Source: Comamonas sp. lk
Lineage (GTDB): Bacteria > Pseudomonadota > Gammaproteobacteria > Burkholderiales > Burkholderiaceae_C
Reading direction: 5' to 3'
Length of the DNA stretch: 32,829 nt
NCBI GenBank assembly: GCA_945865675.1
Contig: CAMBFO010000015.1
Coordinates: 1-32,829, forward strand
Shown here: in pieces, positions 1 through 9,907 of the stretch
Numbering within the stretch: the first letter of the stretch is position 1
Layout of the letters: every line of letters begins with the position of its first letter
Position numbers and translations under genes: made by a program
The notes under the pieces: model-generated
What the model saw: only the letters and a program-made list of their open reading frames with translations
Databases searched by the model: none
Told to the model about the DNA's origin: nothing

Positions 1-1175
1 CTCAGGTCCGAGCGGTCGGGATGCACCGCCGGGTCACTTTCGGCGGCCTTGATGAGTGAGCGGATGGCGGTAGGCGCAGTGTAAAAAATCGTGCATTGGT
101 GGCGCTCAATCATTTGCCAGAAGCGCCCGGCGTTAGGAAAAGTGGGCACGCCTTCAAAAATGATTTGCGTCGCGCCTGCAGCCAAGGGCCCATAGGCCAC
201 GTAAGTGTGGCCGGTAATCCAGCCGATGTCGGCAGTACACCAAAATACATCATCAGCGCGCAGGTCAAAGGTCCAGTCCATGGTCAGCTTGGCCCACAGC
301 AGGTAGCCACCGGTGGAATGCTGCACGCCCTTGGGTTTACCGGTAGATCCGGAGGTGTACAAGATAAACAGCGGGTGCTCCGCGCCCACGGCCACCGGCG
401 CGCAGACGCTGCTTTGACCGGCCAAGGCGTCGGTAAAAGTTTTGTCGCGGCCTGCCACCATATTGCAAGCCGTGGCGGTGCGTTGATAAACAAACACCGT
501 TTTGATCGACTCGCAGCCACCCATGGCCAGGCCTTCGTCCACGATAGCTTTAAGTGGCAGTTCTTTACCGCCACGCATTTGATAGTTCGCAGTAATAACG
601 GCCACCGCGCCAGCGTCGATGATGCGTTCTTGCAAGGCTTTGGCGGAAAAGCCGCCAAAAACCACGCTGTGCGTGGCGCCGATGCGTGCACAAGCTTGCA
701 TGGCAATGACGCCCTCGAGCGTCATAGGCATATAGACCAGCACACGGTCGCCTTTTTGAATGCCTGCGGCCTTCAGTGCGTTGGCAAACTGGCTGACGCG
801 CGCCAGCAGTTCTTTGTACGTCGTTTTAGTAACCGCGCCGTCGTCAGCCTCAAAAATCACCGCGGTTTTGTTTTCCACGGGCGTGCCCATGTGACGGTCC
901 AGGCAATTGGCCGAGGCATTGAGTTCGCCGTCGTCAAACCATTGGTAAAACGGCGCATTCGATTCATCCAGCACGCGGCTGAAAGGCTTGAACCAGCTCA
1001 GGTTCTCACGTGCCAACTGCGCCCAAAAACCCTGATAGTCTTTGTCGGCTGCATCACACAAGGCCTGGTAAGCTGGCATGCCGGCAATGCGCGCGCCTTT
1101 TTGGCTCGCCTCACTGGGGTGAAATACTCGGTTTTCAACCAGTACGGACTCGATAGCAGATGTCGACGAACTCAT
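1..1175 (-). CDS. acs: Acetyl-CoA synthetase, N-terminal ~391 residues (runs off the left edge)
   Basis: AMP-forming acetate-CoA ligase: activates acetate with ATP to acetyl-AMP, then forms acetyl-CoA in the cytoplasm. Reading the minus strand from ATG at 1175 gives an uninterrupted frame to base 1. It carries the adenylate-forming P-loop [11 protein letters not shown] at residues 273-283, upstream [20 protein letters not shown], and downstream [20 protein letters not shown], all characteristic of Acs rather than other acyl-CoA ligases. The start is backed by a good ribosome binding site (AAGGAG about 9 bases upstream). The C-terminal lid domain, with the lysine that is acetylated in this family, lies outside the window. 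It diverges from the fumarase gene across a 187-base gap holding a perfect inverted repeat. The family is certain; only the C-terminal end is unseen. Confidence 0.96.
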   Translation of the reverse strand, partial: MSSSTSAIESVLVENRVFHPSEASQKGARIAGMPAYQALCDAADKDYQGFWAQLARENLSWFKPFSRVLDESNAPFYQWFDDGELNASANCLDRHMGTPVENKTAVIFEADDGAVTKTTYKELLARVSQFANALKAAGIQKGDRVLVYMPMTLEGVIAMQACARIGATHSVVFGGFSAKALQERIIDAGAVAVITANYQMRGGKELPLKAIVDEGLAMGGCESIKTVFVYQRTATACNMVAGRDKTFTDALAGQSSVCAPVAVGAEHPLFILYTSGSTGKPKGVQHSTGGYLLWAKLTMDWTFDLRADDVFWCTADIGWITGHTYVAYGPLAAGATQIIFEGVPTFPNAGRFWQMIERHQCTIFYTAPTAIRSLIKAAESDPAVHPDRSDL

Positions 1176-1259
1176 AGAACCTGTCTCCTTGTAGTATTCG
1201 AAAAACTGGGGCAATCTTCCAGGGTGGCACTTACGTCGCACTGACTTGGAGCCCAGACA

Positions 1260-1287
1260 GCGCAGATTTTGACGCCAAAATCTGCGC
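1260..1287. repeat. Perfect 12-bp inverted repeat with 4-base loop between acs and fumarase genes
   Basis: Arms GCGCAGATTTTG (1260-1271) and CAAAATCTGCGC (1276-1287) are exactly complementary around the loop ACGC. The element sits in the divergent acs/fumarase gap, 84 bases from the acs start and 75 bases from the fumarase start. No T-run follows on either strand, so it is not a standard terminator. It could be an operator, a leader-RNA hairpin or a dispersed palindromic element; I noticed no second copy in this window. Confidence 0.8.
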
Positions 1288-1362
1288 CGGGACCAGCTGG
1301 CGGCATAGCGAGTCCGAACACTCCTGACGCTAAACTCAGAGCCTATCTGCCAGCCTTGCACT

Positions 1363-2913
1363 ATGACTACCATTACCCAAAACGACCTCGTTGAATCTGT
1401 CGCAGCCGCCCTGCAGTACATCAGCTACTACCACCCTGCGGATTACATCGCCCACCTGGCCCGCGCCTATGAGCGCGAGCAAAGCCCCGCCGCCAAAGAC
1501 GCGATGGCCCAGATTTTGACTAACAGCAAAATGAGCGCTACCGGTCACCGGCCCATCTGCCAAGACACCGGCATCGTCAATGTATTCCTAAAGGTGGGGA
1601 TGGAGGTGCGTTTTGCTGGCTTTAGCGGTTCTTTGGACGACGCCGTCAACCAGGGCGTGCGCCAAGGCTACCTGCACCCAGATAACACCCTGCGCGCCAG
1701 TGTGGTCGCCGACCCCGAATTTGATCGCAAAAACACCAAGGACAACACGCCGGCGGTAATCTTCACCGAATTGGTGCCCGGCAATACCGTGGAAGTCACG
1801 GTGGCAGCCAAGGGCGGCGGCTCGGAAAACAAAAGCAAGTTGGTGATGCTCAATCCGGGTGATTCGGTGGTGGACTGGGTACTCAAAACCGTGCCCACCA
1901 TGGGCGCGGGCTGGTGCCCGCCGGGGATGCTGGGCATAGGCATCGGAGGTACAGCCGAAAAAGCGATGTTGATGGCCAAAGAAAGCCTGATGGACGACAT
2001 CGATATGTATGCCCTGCAGGCTAAATCGTCGGCTGGGCAGGCCCTCACGCAGACCGAGGAGCTGCGCCTGGAGTTGTACGACAAGGTCAATGCGCTGGGC
2101 ATTGGGGCCCAGGGCCTGGGTGGCCTGACCACAGTACTGGATGTGAAAATCAAGCTCTACCCCACGCATGCCGCCAGCAAGCCAGTGGCCATGATCCCCA
2201 ACTGCGCGGCCACCCGCCATGCGCACTTTGTCCTTGATGGCAGCGGCCCGGCCTATCTAACACCACCGTCCCTGGACCTGTGGCCTTCGGTGCAATGGAC
2301 GCCCGACTATGTAAAAAGCACCCGGGTGGACCTCAACACTCTGACGCCTGCCCAAGTAGCTACCTGGAAGCCCGGTCAGACCTTGCTGCTCAATGGAAAA
2401 ATGCTCACCGGGCGCGACGCGGCGCACAAGCGCATTCAGGGGATGCTAGCCAAGGGCGAACCACTGCCAGTGGACTTCACCCATCGGGTCATTTATTACG
2501 TGGGACCGGTCGATCCGGTACCGGGCGAAGCCGTGGGACCGGCCGGCCCGACCACCGCGACACGGATGGACGGATTTACCGAAATGATGCTGGCACAAAC
2601 CGGCCTGATTGCCATGGTGGGCAAGGCCGAACGCGGCCCGCTAGCCATCGAAGCCATCAAAAAGCACCAAAGTGCCTACCTGATGGCCGTCGGCGGTGCG
2701 GCTTATCTGGTCAGCAAAGCCATTAAGCACGCCAAAGTCCTGGCCTTTGCCGACCTGGGGATGGAAGCGATTTACGAGTTTGACGTGGTGGACATGCCCG
2801 TCACCGTGGCGGTGGATGCCGGTGGCACCAGCGCCCACATCACCGGTCCGGCGCTATGGCAACAAAAAATCGCCAGCGGCGAGTTCAAAACCATCGCCGT
2901 GCAAGCGGCCTGA
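1363..2913 (+). CDS. Class I (iron-sulfur) fumarate hydratase, single chain
   Basis: Interconverts fumarate and malate in the TCA cycle using an oxygen-sensitive [4Fe-4S] cluster. The 516-residue chain combines the alpha and beta halves. The three expected cluster cysteines are visible: C66 in [11 protein letters not shown]185 in [16 protein letters not shown] and C281 in [13 protein letters not shown]. The C-terminal swivel half contains [21 protein letters not shown]-type sequence around residues 384-404 and ends near residue 510. Length fits class I enzymes (about 500-550 residues); class II FumC proteins are unrelated. The ATG at 1363 lacks a strong ribosome binding site. The stop is six bases before the murI start, so the two are probably co-transcribed. 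Which fum letter to use is uncertain, so no symbol is given. Confidence 0.95.
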   Translation: MTTITQNDLVESVAAALQYISYYHPADYIAHLARAYEREQSPAAKDAMAQILTNSKMSATGHRPICQDTGIVNVFLKVGMEVRFAGFSGSLDDAVNQGVRQGYLHPDNTLRASVVADPEFDRKNTKDNTPAVIFTELVPGNTVEVTVAAKGGGSENKSKLVMLNPGDSVVDWVLKTVPTMGAGWCPPGMLGIGIGGTAEKAMLMAKESLMDDIDMYALQAKSSAGQALTQTEELRLELYDKVNALGIGAQGLGGLTTVLDVKIKLYPTHAASKPVAMIPNCAATRHAHFVLDGSGPAYLTPPSLDLWPSVQWTPDYVKSTRVDLNTLTPAQVATWKPGQTLLLNGKMLTGRDAAHKRIQGMLAKGEPLPVDFTHRVIYYVGPVDPVPGEAVGPAGPTTATRMDGFTEMMLAQTGLIAMVGKAERGPLAIEAIKKHQSAYLMAVGGAAYLVSKAIKHAKVLAFADLGMEAIYEFDVVDMPVTVAVDAGGTSAHITGPALWQQKIASGEFKTIAVQAA

Positions 2914-2919
2914 GGTCTG

Positions 2920-3771
2920 ATGCCTAGCCCCGCAACTGCCAACGGTCCCATCGGGGTCTTTGACAGTGGGATCGGCGGCCTCAGTGTGCTGGCCGCGCTC
3001 AAACGCGAGTTGCCGCAAGAGCAATTCGTTTATATCGGCGATGCCGGCCATGCGCCCTATGGCGAGCGTGATACTGCGCACGTGCTCCAGCGATCGCAAC
3101 GCCTAGCCGATTACCTATGCACCCGTCACCAGGTCAAAGCCCTGGTGCTGGCCTGCAATACCGCCACCGCAGCCGCCGTGGCCCGCCTGCGCGCGCGCTA
3201 CCCGTCTCTGCCTATCGTCGGCATTGAACCGGCGCTCAAGCCTGCGGCAGCGCAAAGTACCAGCGGCGTAGTGGCTGTAATGGCCACCCGCAGCACATTG
3301 GCCAGCGATAAGTTTCAAACACTGCTAAGCGCACAGCCGCCTTCAGTACGATTTATTTTGCAAGCCTGTGACGGCTTGGCAGCGGCCATAGAGCAAGCCG
3401 ATCTCCCGGCGATCGAATCCCTGAGCCAGCGCTACCTACAGGCCTTGCGGCAGCACCCAGATGGCGGTAAGCACATTGATACCGTGGTGCTGGGCTGCAC
3501 CCATTACGCGTTGATTAGCGACACTTTGGGGAGTCTTTGGGGGCCGCAGGTAAGCTTGATTGAGGCAGGGCAACCGGTTGCGCGGCGCACGCGCCAGGTA
3601 CTGCAAGCGGCCGATCTGCTGCAGGCGGTAGGCCAGGGGACCGCCCATATGCCCCCATCCTCCGGTACCCAGTGCTTGAGCACCGGCGACCCGGCATTGC
3701 TGGACCAAGCGCTTCGAGATTGGCAGGTCGGCGAACCAAACCTGCGCGCCAGCGCCTTGTATTTACCCTAA
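2920..3771 (+). CDS. murI: Glutamate racemase
   Basis: Converts L-glutamate to D-glutamate for peptidoglycan precursors, acting in the cytoplasm. The N-terminus has the family hallmark [13 protein letters not shown] (residues 8-20) followed by [13 protein letters not shown]. The two catalytic cysteines lie in [10 protein letters not shown] (about C79) and [10 protein letters not shown] (about C192). The 283-residue length is usual. It starts six bases after the fumarase stop, with GAGG just upstream in the stop-codon region. The pairing of a TCA enzyme with a cell-wall enzyme looks like positional linkage, not a shared pathway. Confidence 0.96.
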   Translation: MPSPATANGPIGVFDSGIGGLSVLAALKRELPQEQFVYIGDAGHAPYGERDTAHVLQRSQRLADYLCTRHQVKALVLACNTATAAAVARLRARYPSLPIVGIEPALKPAAAQSTSGVVAVMATRSTLASDKFQTLLSAQPPSVRFILQACDGLAAAIEQADLPAIESLSQRYLQALRQHPDGGKHIDTVVLGCTHYALISDTLGSLWGPQVSLIEAGQPVARRTRQVLQAADLLQAVGQGTAHMPPSSGTQCLSTGDPALLDQALRDWQVGEPNLRASALYLP

Positions 3772-3788
3772 GATCATGCAGATGAAAG

Positions 3789-3865
3789 TGGCCTGTCCGA
3801 CAGGAATCGAACCTGTGACCTACAGCTTAGAAGGCTGTTGCTCTATCCAACTGAGCTACGGACAG
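3789..3865 (-). tRNA. tRNA-Arg, anticodon UCU
   Basis: A full cloverleaf reads on the minus strand. The acceptor stem CTGTCCG pairs with CGGACAG, discriminator G, and the 3' CCA is encoded. The anticodon arm ACAGC-CTTCTAA-GCTGT gives anticodon UCU (decodes AGA/AGG), and the T arm is ACAGG-TTCGATT-CCTGT. It lies downstream of tRNA-Pro, separated by a terminator-like hairpin, so read-through or its own promoter is needed. Confidence 0.96.
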
Positions 3866-3889
3866 CAATACGCGCCAACGGCGCAAATG

Positions 3890-3914
3890 AAAAAGCCAAA
3901 GACAGTGCTTTGGC
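3890..3914 (-). terminator. Terminator-like hairpin between the two tRNA genes
   Basis: On the minus strand, GCCAAAG-CACTGT-CTTTGGC (3914 to 3895) is followed directly by five T (3894-3890), the form of an intrinsic terminator after tRNA-Pro. A second small hairpin, GCGCC-GTT-GGCGC at 3872-3884, lies between it and tRNA-Arg. The short U-run may allow partial read-through into tRNA-Arg. Confidence 0.6.
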
Positions 3915-3922
3915 AAGTATAT

Positions 3923-3999
<77 letters not shown>

Positions 4000-4007
4000 A
4001 CTGGCGC

Positions 4008-4013
4008 ATTCTA
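4008..4013 (-). promoter_or_regulatory. Candidate -10 box for the tRNA-Pro/tRNA-Arg unit
   Basis: TAGAAT on the minus strand (five of six to TATAAT) is followed by GCGCC, a GC-rich discriminator like those of stringently controlled stable-RNA promoters. The implied start would be only a base or two before the mature tRNA-Pro 5' end. I see no good -35 box at the right distance. This is a weak call. Confidence 0.3.
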
Positions 4014-4074
4014 ACCTCCCGCCTATTTTGCATGGGACTGTGCGGCGCAGCCAAGCGGTGTGGACGGGTCAGCA

Positions 4075-4821
4075 ATGAGCACGCCTGAGCTGACCTGGAT
4101 GCTACCTGGCGATCCGTTTCCCCCCCTAAGTAGGACCTGGGGGCTGAGCAGCGATGCGCCGGGCTTGCTGGCAGCGGGTGGCGCGTTGGACGTGGAAACC
4201 TTGCGCGATGCCTACGCGCGTGGCGTGTTCCCTTGGTTTAATGAAACCCAGCCTACGCTGTGGTGGAGCCCGGACCCCCGTATGGTGTTGGCTACGGGTG
4301 AATTTAGGATCCACGATTCGCTGAAAAAAACCTTGCGCCGTTTTCAGCAGGATACGCGTTGTGAGATCCGCATGAACAGCGATTTTGCCGGGGTCATACG
4401 CCAGTGCGCAAAAGCGCCGCGTCAAGGGCAAGACGGTACTTGGATTGTCCCGGCCATGGTCGAGGCCTATATCGACTTTCACCATGCAGGCTATGCCCAT
4501 AGCGTGGAAACCTGGGTCGATGGCGAAATGGTGGCGGGACTGTATTTCGTGGCGATGGGGCGGGCCGTGTATGGCGAATCCATGTTCACCAAGATGCGCG
4601 ATGGCTCCAAAATTGCGCTTTCCGCGTTGATTGCCCACTGCCGCACGCACGAGGTGCCACAACTGGACTGCCAGCAGGTTACCGCCCACCTGTCGCGCCT
4701 GGGTGCGCGCCCGGTGCAGCGCGCGCAATTCCTTGCTACCATGCAAGCCGCCAGGGCGCAAACCCCCGTCCAGTGGGAATTTGCCGCCGACAGCTGGAAG
4801 CATTTGCTGCAAGCCCACTGA
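4075..4821 (+). CDS. aat: Leucyl/phenylalanyl-tRNA--protein transferase
   Basis: Transfers Leu or Phe from charged tRNA to N-terminal Lys or Arg of proteins, creating degrons recognised by ClpS/ClpAP. Family motifs are present in order: [36 protein letters not shown], and AVYGESMF in the GNAT-like core. The chain is 248 residues, close to the usual 230-250. I chose ATG 4075; an in-frame GTG at 4060 would add five residues, and neither has a clear ribosome binding site. It precedes bpt by nine bases, so both leaderless-degron transferases form one unit. Confidence 0.95.
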   Translation: MSTPELTWMLPGDPFPPLSRTWGLSSDAPGLLAAGGALDVETLRDAYARGVFPWFNETQPTLWWSPDPRMVLATGEFRIHDSLKKTLRRFQQDTRCEIRMNSDFAGVIRQCAKAPRQGQDGTWIVPAMVEAYIDFHHAGYAHSVETWVDGEMVAGLYFVAMGRAVYGESMFTKMRDGSKIALSALIAHCRTHEVPQLDCQQVTAHLSRLGARPVQRAQFLATMQAARAQTPVQWEFAADSWKHLLQAH

Positions 4822-4830
4822 CCAGCCGCC

Positions 4831-5610
4831 ATGACCCATCTTCACGATCTGCCGCTGCAGACCCTGCAGTTTTACTCTACCGCACCGTATGAGTGCAGCT
4901 ACCTGGACGCTCGCCAGGCACGCTCCCAGGTGGCCACGCCCAGCCACTTGATAGATAACAGCACCTATTCAGGCCTGGTGGAGAGTGGCTTTCGCCGCAG
5001 CGGTATGTTCACCTACCGCCCCTACTGTGATGGCTGCCAAGCCTGTGTACCTTTGCGTGTGCCGGTGGCCCGGTTTGCCCCCAGTCGCAGCCAGCGCCGG
5101 GCGCTCAAGCAACACGGCAATCTGCAAGTTCGGGTGCAAAGCCTGGGCTTTTCACAAGAGCACTATGCGCTGTATCTGCGCTACCAGCACCAACGCCACG
5201 CTGGCGGCGGCATGGAAGAAGACAGCGTGAGCCAATACACGCAGTTTTTGCTCCAAAGCCGGGTCAATTCGCGCTTGGTCGAATTCCGGGAGCCTGGAGA
5301 GAGCCAAAGCGTCGGCACACTGAAAATGGTGTCTATCCTGGATGTACTGGACGACGGAATTTCGTCGGTGTACACCTTTTACGAGCCGCAGGCCGATGCG
5401 AGCTTTGGCACCTACAACGTGCTGTGGCAATTGCAACAGGCCAAGTCGCTTGGCTTGTCTTACCTGTATTTGGGTTACTGGATAGCACAAAGCCAGAAAA
5501 TGAACTACAAAATGCGCTTTGCGCCCTCGCAGATTCTGGTCGATGGTCGCTGGCAAGACAGTGCTTCTTTGCCGATCGAAGCGAGTTCAGATTTATTAAA
5601 TTCCCGCTAA
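4831..5610 (+). CDS. bpt: Aspartate/glutamate leucyltransferase (Bpt; often annotated arginyltransferase Ate)
   Basis: Attaches leucine from Leu-tRNA to proteins starting with Asp or Glu, the second arm of the bacterial N-degron pathway. The N-terminal ATE domain shows [13 protein letters not shown], then [27 protein letters not shown] with the cysteine-rich signature (about residues 52-80). The C-terminal part has [18 protein letters not shown] and [17 protein letters not shown]. The 259-residue length matches bacterial Bpt. It follows aat closely, which supports the leucyl-transferring rather than arginyl-transferring role. In many relatives pyrD follows; here an IclR regulator does. Confidence 0.93.
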   Translation: MTHLHDLPLQTLQFYSTAPYECSYLDARQARSQVATPSHLIDNSTYSGLVESGFRRSGMFTYRPYCDGCQACVPLRVPVARFAPSRSQRRALKQHGNLQVRVQSLGFSQEHYALYLRYQHQRHAGGGMEEDSVSQYTQFLLQSRVNSRLVEFREPGESQSVGTLKMVSILDVLDDGISSVYTFYEPQADASFGTYNVLWQLQQAKSLGLSYLYLGYWIAQSQKMNYKMRFAPSQILVDGRWQDSASLPIEASSDLLNSR

Positions 5611-5663
5611 TTGTTAGCCGGCCCTTGCTATAGCGCAAAATCAGGTTTTCCAATTCGCTGCCT

Positions 5664-6443
5664 ATGACCAAACAAGACTCCAACAGCCCCATGGCGCCAT
5701 CGGTACAAGTCATCGAGCGCATGTTTACGCTGATAGACGTACTGGCATCGCGCGAGGAGGCGATGACACTTAAAGACATTAGTGACAAAGCCGGCCTGCA
5801 TCCCTCTACCGCCCATCGCATTTTGAACGACCTGGTGCTGGGCCGCTTTGCAGACCGCCCGCAAGCGGGCAGCTACCGGCTGGGTATGCGCTTGCTTGAA
5901 TTGGGTAACCTGGTCAAAGGCCGCCTCAATGTGCGCGATGCAGCGATTGCGCCCATGCGCGAGTTACATAAGCTGACCCAGCAACCGGTCAACCTGAGTA
6001 TGCGCCAGGGCGACGAAATCATTTACGTGGAGCGCGCCTACAGCGAGCGCTCTGGCATGCAAGTCGTACGGGCCATTGGTGGAAGAGCACCCTTGCATCT
6101 CACCTCCGTGGGCAAGCTTTTTCTAGCCGCAGACGACCCGCAGCGTATACGCGCTTATGCCAGCCGCACCGGACTGCAGGGCCACACCAAAAACAGCATT
6201 ACCGAGCTGGCCACCTTGGAACGCGAGCTATCCCGGGTGCGTCAATACGGCCAAGCCAGCGACAACGAAGAGTTAGAGCTGGGTGTACGCTGCATGGCCG
6301 CAGGAATTTACGATGACCAAAACAAACTCATCGCAGGTTTGTCGATCTCTTCGCCATCCAGCCGCATGGAGGACAGTTGGATGCCGCGTCTCAAAGAGAC
6401 GGCCAAGGAAATTTCCAAAACCTTGGGCTTTAGCGACCGATAA
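5664..6443 (+). CDS. IclR-family transcriptional regulator
   Basis: DNA-binding regulator that senses a small metabolite through a C-terminal effector domain. Residues about 12-75 form the winged helix-turn-helix: VQVIERMFTLIDVLA, LKDISDKAGLHPSTAHRILN and the wing GSYRLGMRLLELG. The C-terminal IclR domain includes VNLSMRQGDEIIYVER, LHLTSVGKLFLA and a late GVRCMAAGIYDDQNKLIAGLS segment. The length of 259 residues is standard. It is 53 bases after bpt and convergent with the endopeptidase gene, so its targets are not obvious; no catabolic operon is adjacent within view. Effector unknown. Confidence 0.92.
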   Translation: MTKQDSNSPMAPSVQVIERMFTLIDVLASREEAMTLKDISDKAGLHPSTAHRILNDLVLGRFADRPQAGSYRLGMRLLELGNLVKGRLNVRDAAIAPMRELHKLTQQPVNLSMRQGDEIIYVERAYSERSGMQVVRAIGGRAPLHLTSVGKLFLAADDPQRIRAYASRTGLQGHTKNSITELATLERELSRVRQYGQASDNEELELGVRCMAAGIYDDQNKLIAGLSISSPSSRMEDSWMPRLKETAKEISKTLGFSDR

Positions 6444-6452
6444 ACCATCTCC

Positions 6453-6498
6453 GGCCTGGTTTGGCACCTAGAAAAAACCCCAGAGACTAGGTCAGGCC
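6453..6498. terminator. Nested inverted repeat between convergent IclR and endopeptidase genes
   Basis: Outer arms GGCCTG (6453-6458) and CAGGCC (6493-6498) and inner arms ACCTAG (6466-6471) and CTAGGT (6487-6492) form a 12-bp stem with a seven-base bulge on one side and a 15-base loop. It fills most of the gap and abuts the endopeptidase stop codon. The terminal U-run is missing, so a shared terminator role is an inference. Confidence 0.4.
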
Positions 6499-7575
6499 TT
6501 ATTGTCTGATGGGCGTACCCGGCAATTCAAGTGTGGCGACCGGGGACACGCGGGTACTGCCCATAGGTGCCGATTCCATCCAGCGACGCACCCGCTCCGC
6601 ATCGCCAATACGGCTGAGCTTGCCGGCGGAATCCAGAAAAACCATGATAATTTTGCGACCTGCCACTTTGGCCTGCATCACCAGGCACTGTCCAGCCTCA
6701 GAGATATACCCGGTTTTTTGCAGACCGATATCCCAGTCTGGGTTTTTTACCAGCCGATTGGTGTTATTGAACTGCAAGGTGCGCCGTCCCACTTCCACCT
6801 GGTGTCCGGGCGAGGTGGAATACTCACGCAAGGTGGGGTCGGCATAAGCGTAATTGACCAAAGTAGCCAGGTCTTTGGCACTTGATTGGTTTTTACTGGA
6901 GAGGCCGGTCGGCTCCACATAACTGGTGGCGGCCATACCCAGCTCGGCTGCTTTGGCGTTCATCAAGCTGACGAAATGCGGCATTCCTCCGGGGAAGGTT
7001 CGGCCCAGCGCATAAGCGGCGCGGTTCTCGCTAGACATCAGCGCTAGGTGCAACAATTCTCCCCGGCTAAGTCGGCTACCCACCGTTAGACGAGAACGGC
7101 TGCCCTTTTCCATGTCTACGTCGTCCTGACTGATGGTAATTAAATCATCCATCGGAAGACGCGCTTCGCTGATCAGCACGCCTGTCATCAACTTGGTGAG
7201 CGAGGCAATCGGGAGCACTGCCAGCTCGTTTTTATGCAACAAAACCTCTTTGGTGTCCTGGTCAATCACGAAAGCCACGCTGGACTTGAGCGCCAGCGCA
7301 TCAGGGGCTCGGTGCAAGCCGGCGACGTCGCCAAAACTTGGCTTTTTCGCAACCTGGCGCCTGGCTTTGCTTTTTACAGGCGCTTTCCCGAAATTCTTCG
7401 CCTTCACCCATTTGCTCTTTATTTGCTGGCGAGGCGGATCCAAGCGGCCCTTGCGCTTGACATCCTGCGCGGCAAAGGCCATGCCTAAGCACAGCAAAAG
7501 CGACAGTAAAGTAAAAAGTTTTTTAGCCAATGTGCACCGAATACGACTTTTTAGACGCGAAATCCGCGCTTTCAT
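6499..7575 (-). CDS. pbpG: Serine-type D-Ala-D-Ala endopeptidase, PBP7/PbpG type (S11 family)
   Basis: Low-molecular-weight penicillin-binding protein that trims peptidoglycan cross-links in the periplasm. Counting from an upstream TTG (subtract one for the ATG at 7575), the three catalytic motifs are SLTK (126-129), SEN (183-185) and KTG (288-290). An N-terminal signal segment KKLFTLLSLLLCLGMAFA precedes a basic linker of about 60 residues. At 358 residues it is a little longer than E. coli PBP7 (about 310), mostly from that linker. There is no ribosome binding site before the ATG, and a promoter-like element leaves only a few untranslated bases, suggesting near-leaderless translation. A DacA-type carboxypeptidase is less likely because the C-terminal domain of that group is absent. 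Confidence 0.9.
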   Translation of the reverse strand: MKARISRLKSRIRCTLAKKLFTLLSLLLCLGMAFAAQDVKRKGRLDPPRQQIKSKWVKAKNFGKAPVKSKARRQVAKKPSFGDVAGLHRAPDALALKSSVAFVIDQDTKEVLLHKNELAVLPIASLTKLMTGVLISEARLPMDDLITISQDDVDMEKGSRSRLTVGSRLSRGELLHLALMSSENRAAYALGRTFPGGMPHFVSLMNAKAAELGMAATSYVEPTGLSSKNQSSAKDLATLVNYAYADPTLREYSTSPGHQVEVGRRTLQFNNTNRLVKNPDWDIGLQKTGYISEAGQCLVMQAKVAGRKIIMVFLDSAGKLSRIGDAERVRRWMESAPMGSTRVSPVATLELPGTPIRQ

Positions 7576-7589
7576 CAATTAAAAACTGT

Positions 7590-7617
7590 ATTTTAATCAA
7601 AAAATATAACAAATCAA
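7590..7617 (-). promoter_or_regulatory. Candidate sigma-70 promoter of the endopeptidase gene
   Basis: On the minus strand TTGATT (7617-7612) and TAAAAT (7595-7590) are separated by 16 bases in a strikingly AT-rich stretch. These match the -35 and -10 consensus at four and five positions. Transcription would begin near 7583, about eight bases before the ATG. Confidence 0.5.
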
Positions 7618-7820
7618 GCACTTACATGAGAAACATGATGCAAATTCATATAAACCCACAACCCGGCCGGGCGTTCAGGGGCATTGGACTTGATTTACAT
7701 CCCATTGAGGGCGCTCAAGTACGCTTTTGCAGGTGCTATCACCCTATAAGGGCGCCTGACCGCCACCTGACCACCCGTTTGGACGTGCCGCTGCGAGATT
7801 GGGCCCAGTGCTGTGGCAAT
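7618..7820. other. Gap between pssA and the endopeptidase promoter
   Basis: About 200 bases with no supported gene. It holds two CCTGACC copies (7755-7761 and 7766-7772) 11 bases apart, about one helical turn. I found no clear terminator for pssA. An unrecognised plus-strand frame from about 7626 to 7859 overlaps pssA and is not accepted as a gene. Confidence 0.6.
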
Positions 7821-8630
7821 TCATTTATGCATCCCGCGCTCATCAGGCTCATCCGTTGAGGTACTGATCACGCTGACCGGAACGCCTCGGAATTTACGTA
7901 TCCCGTAGACCACATAGCCGCTGAAACCATACACCACAAAAATTCCCAGCATCACAGTCGGTGGGTCGATATTGATAATGGCGATTCCCAGGGCGATCAA
8001 AACGATGACGGCGAAAGGCACGCTTTGCTTCATGCTGACGTCTTTGAAGCTGTAAAACGGAACATTGGTCACCATGGTCAGCCCAGCGTATAGCACCCAG
8101 GCAAACATAAACCACGCTACCGAAGCTGGTGCAATACCCAGGTCGGTACACCACCAAATAAAGCCGGCGACCAAGGCCGCCGCAGCGGGCGACGGAAGCC
8201 CTTGAAAATAGCGCTGGTCCACCACATGGGTATTCACATTGAAACGAGCCAAGCGCAAAGCCGCACAAGAGCAATATACAAAAGCGGCAAACCAACCCCA
8301 TTTACCGAGCCCCTTGAGCACCCATTCATAGGACACCAAGGCCGGCGCTGCGCCAAAGGACACCATGTCCGACAGGGAATCCATTTGCTCGCCAAAGGCA
8401 CTTTGGGTGTTGGTCATGCGGGCAACGCGTCCATCTAAACTGTCCAATACCATGGCGCAAAAAATGCCAATAGCGGACTGGTCGAAATGCCCTTGCATGG
8501 CCATGACCACCGCATAAAAGCCGCCAAACAAAGCCGCTAAAGTAAATAAATTGGGAAGGACATAAATGCCTTTGCGCCGTTTGCGCACAAAAACCGGCTC
8601 ATCGCCTTCCGCCTGCGTGTTTTCGTCCAT
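7821..8630 (-). CDS. pssA: CDP-diacylglycerol--serine O-phosphatidyltransferase
   Basis: Membrane enzyme that makes phosphatidylserine, the precursor of phosphatidylethanolamine. The CDP-alcohol phosphotransferase signature is complete: DSLDGRVAR followed by GEQMDSLSD, giving the spaced acidic residues that bind metal and CDP. Several hydrophobic helices are visible (for example LFTLAALFGGFYAVVMAM near residue 30 and AVIVLIALGIAIINI near residue 210). The length of 269 residues fits the multi-span type. The ATG at 8630 has AGGA six bases upstream. It lies downstream of ilvC on the same strand, with an 11-bp hairpin between; this linkage is common in Burkholderiales. Confidence 0.94.
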   Translation of the reverse strand: MDENTQAEGDEPVFVRKRRKGIYVLPNLFTLAALFGGFYAVVMAMQGHFDQSAIGIFCAMVLDSLDGRVARMTNTQSAFGEQMDSLSDMVSFGAAPALVSYEWVLKGLGKWGWFAAFVYCSCAALRLARFNVNTHVVDQRYFQGLPSPAAAALVAGFIWWCTDLGIAPASVAWFMFAWVLYAGLTMVTNVPFYSFKDVSMKQSVPFAVIVLIALGIAIINIDPPTVMLGIFVVYGFSGYVVYGIRKFRGVPVSVISTSTDEPDERGMHK

Positions 8631-8739
8631 GCAATGATCCTGGTGTAATTCAGATGGGGAGTGGGGCCGGGCGCTAATGCTGTCGCATGCCGCCTGCAGT
8701 GTACGCTGAGCCAGCCCGGGCGGAACATCCCTTTAAATG

Positions 8740-8765
8740 CCAAAGGCCACCGCAGTGGCCTTTGG
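8740..8765 (-). terminator. Strong hairpin after ilvC (terminator or processing element)
   Basis: Perfect 11-bp arms CCAAAGGCCAC (8740-8750) and GTGGCCTTTGG (8755-8765) flank a four-base loop. On the minus strand it lies 28 bases after the ilvC stop and is followed by CATTTAAAG, a poor U-run. It may be a leaky terminator or a 3' stabiliser separating ilv from pssA levels. Confidence 0.55.
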
Positions 8766-8793
8766 GCGCCGTCTCCATCGCGGCAGAGCCGGA

Positions 8794-9846
<1,053 letters not shown>

Positions 9847-9907
9847 TTACAAAACCAATTCAAGCGGCCCGCTATGCGCTGGAAGGTGCGCAACAAAGCC
9901 ACTTCAC

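Noticed and set aside
96-1244. A 382-codon plus-strand open frame opposite acs
   Set aside because: It is antisense to a clear acetyl-CoA synthetase frame, has no recognisable domain and a composition typical of GC-driven antisense frames.
7626-7859. A possible plus-strand gene of about 78 codons between the endopeptidase and pssA
   Set aside because: It overlaps the end of pssA in antisense, has no ribosome binding site and no recognisable domain.
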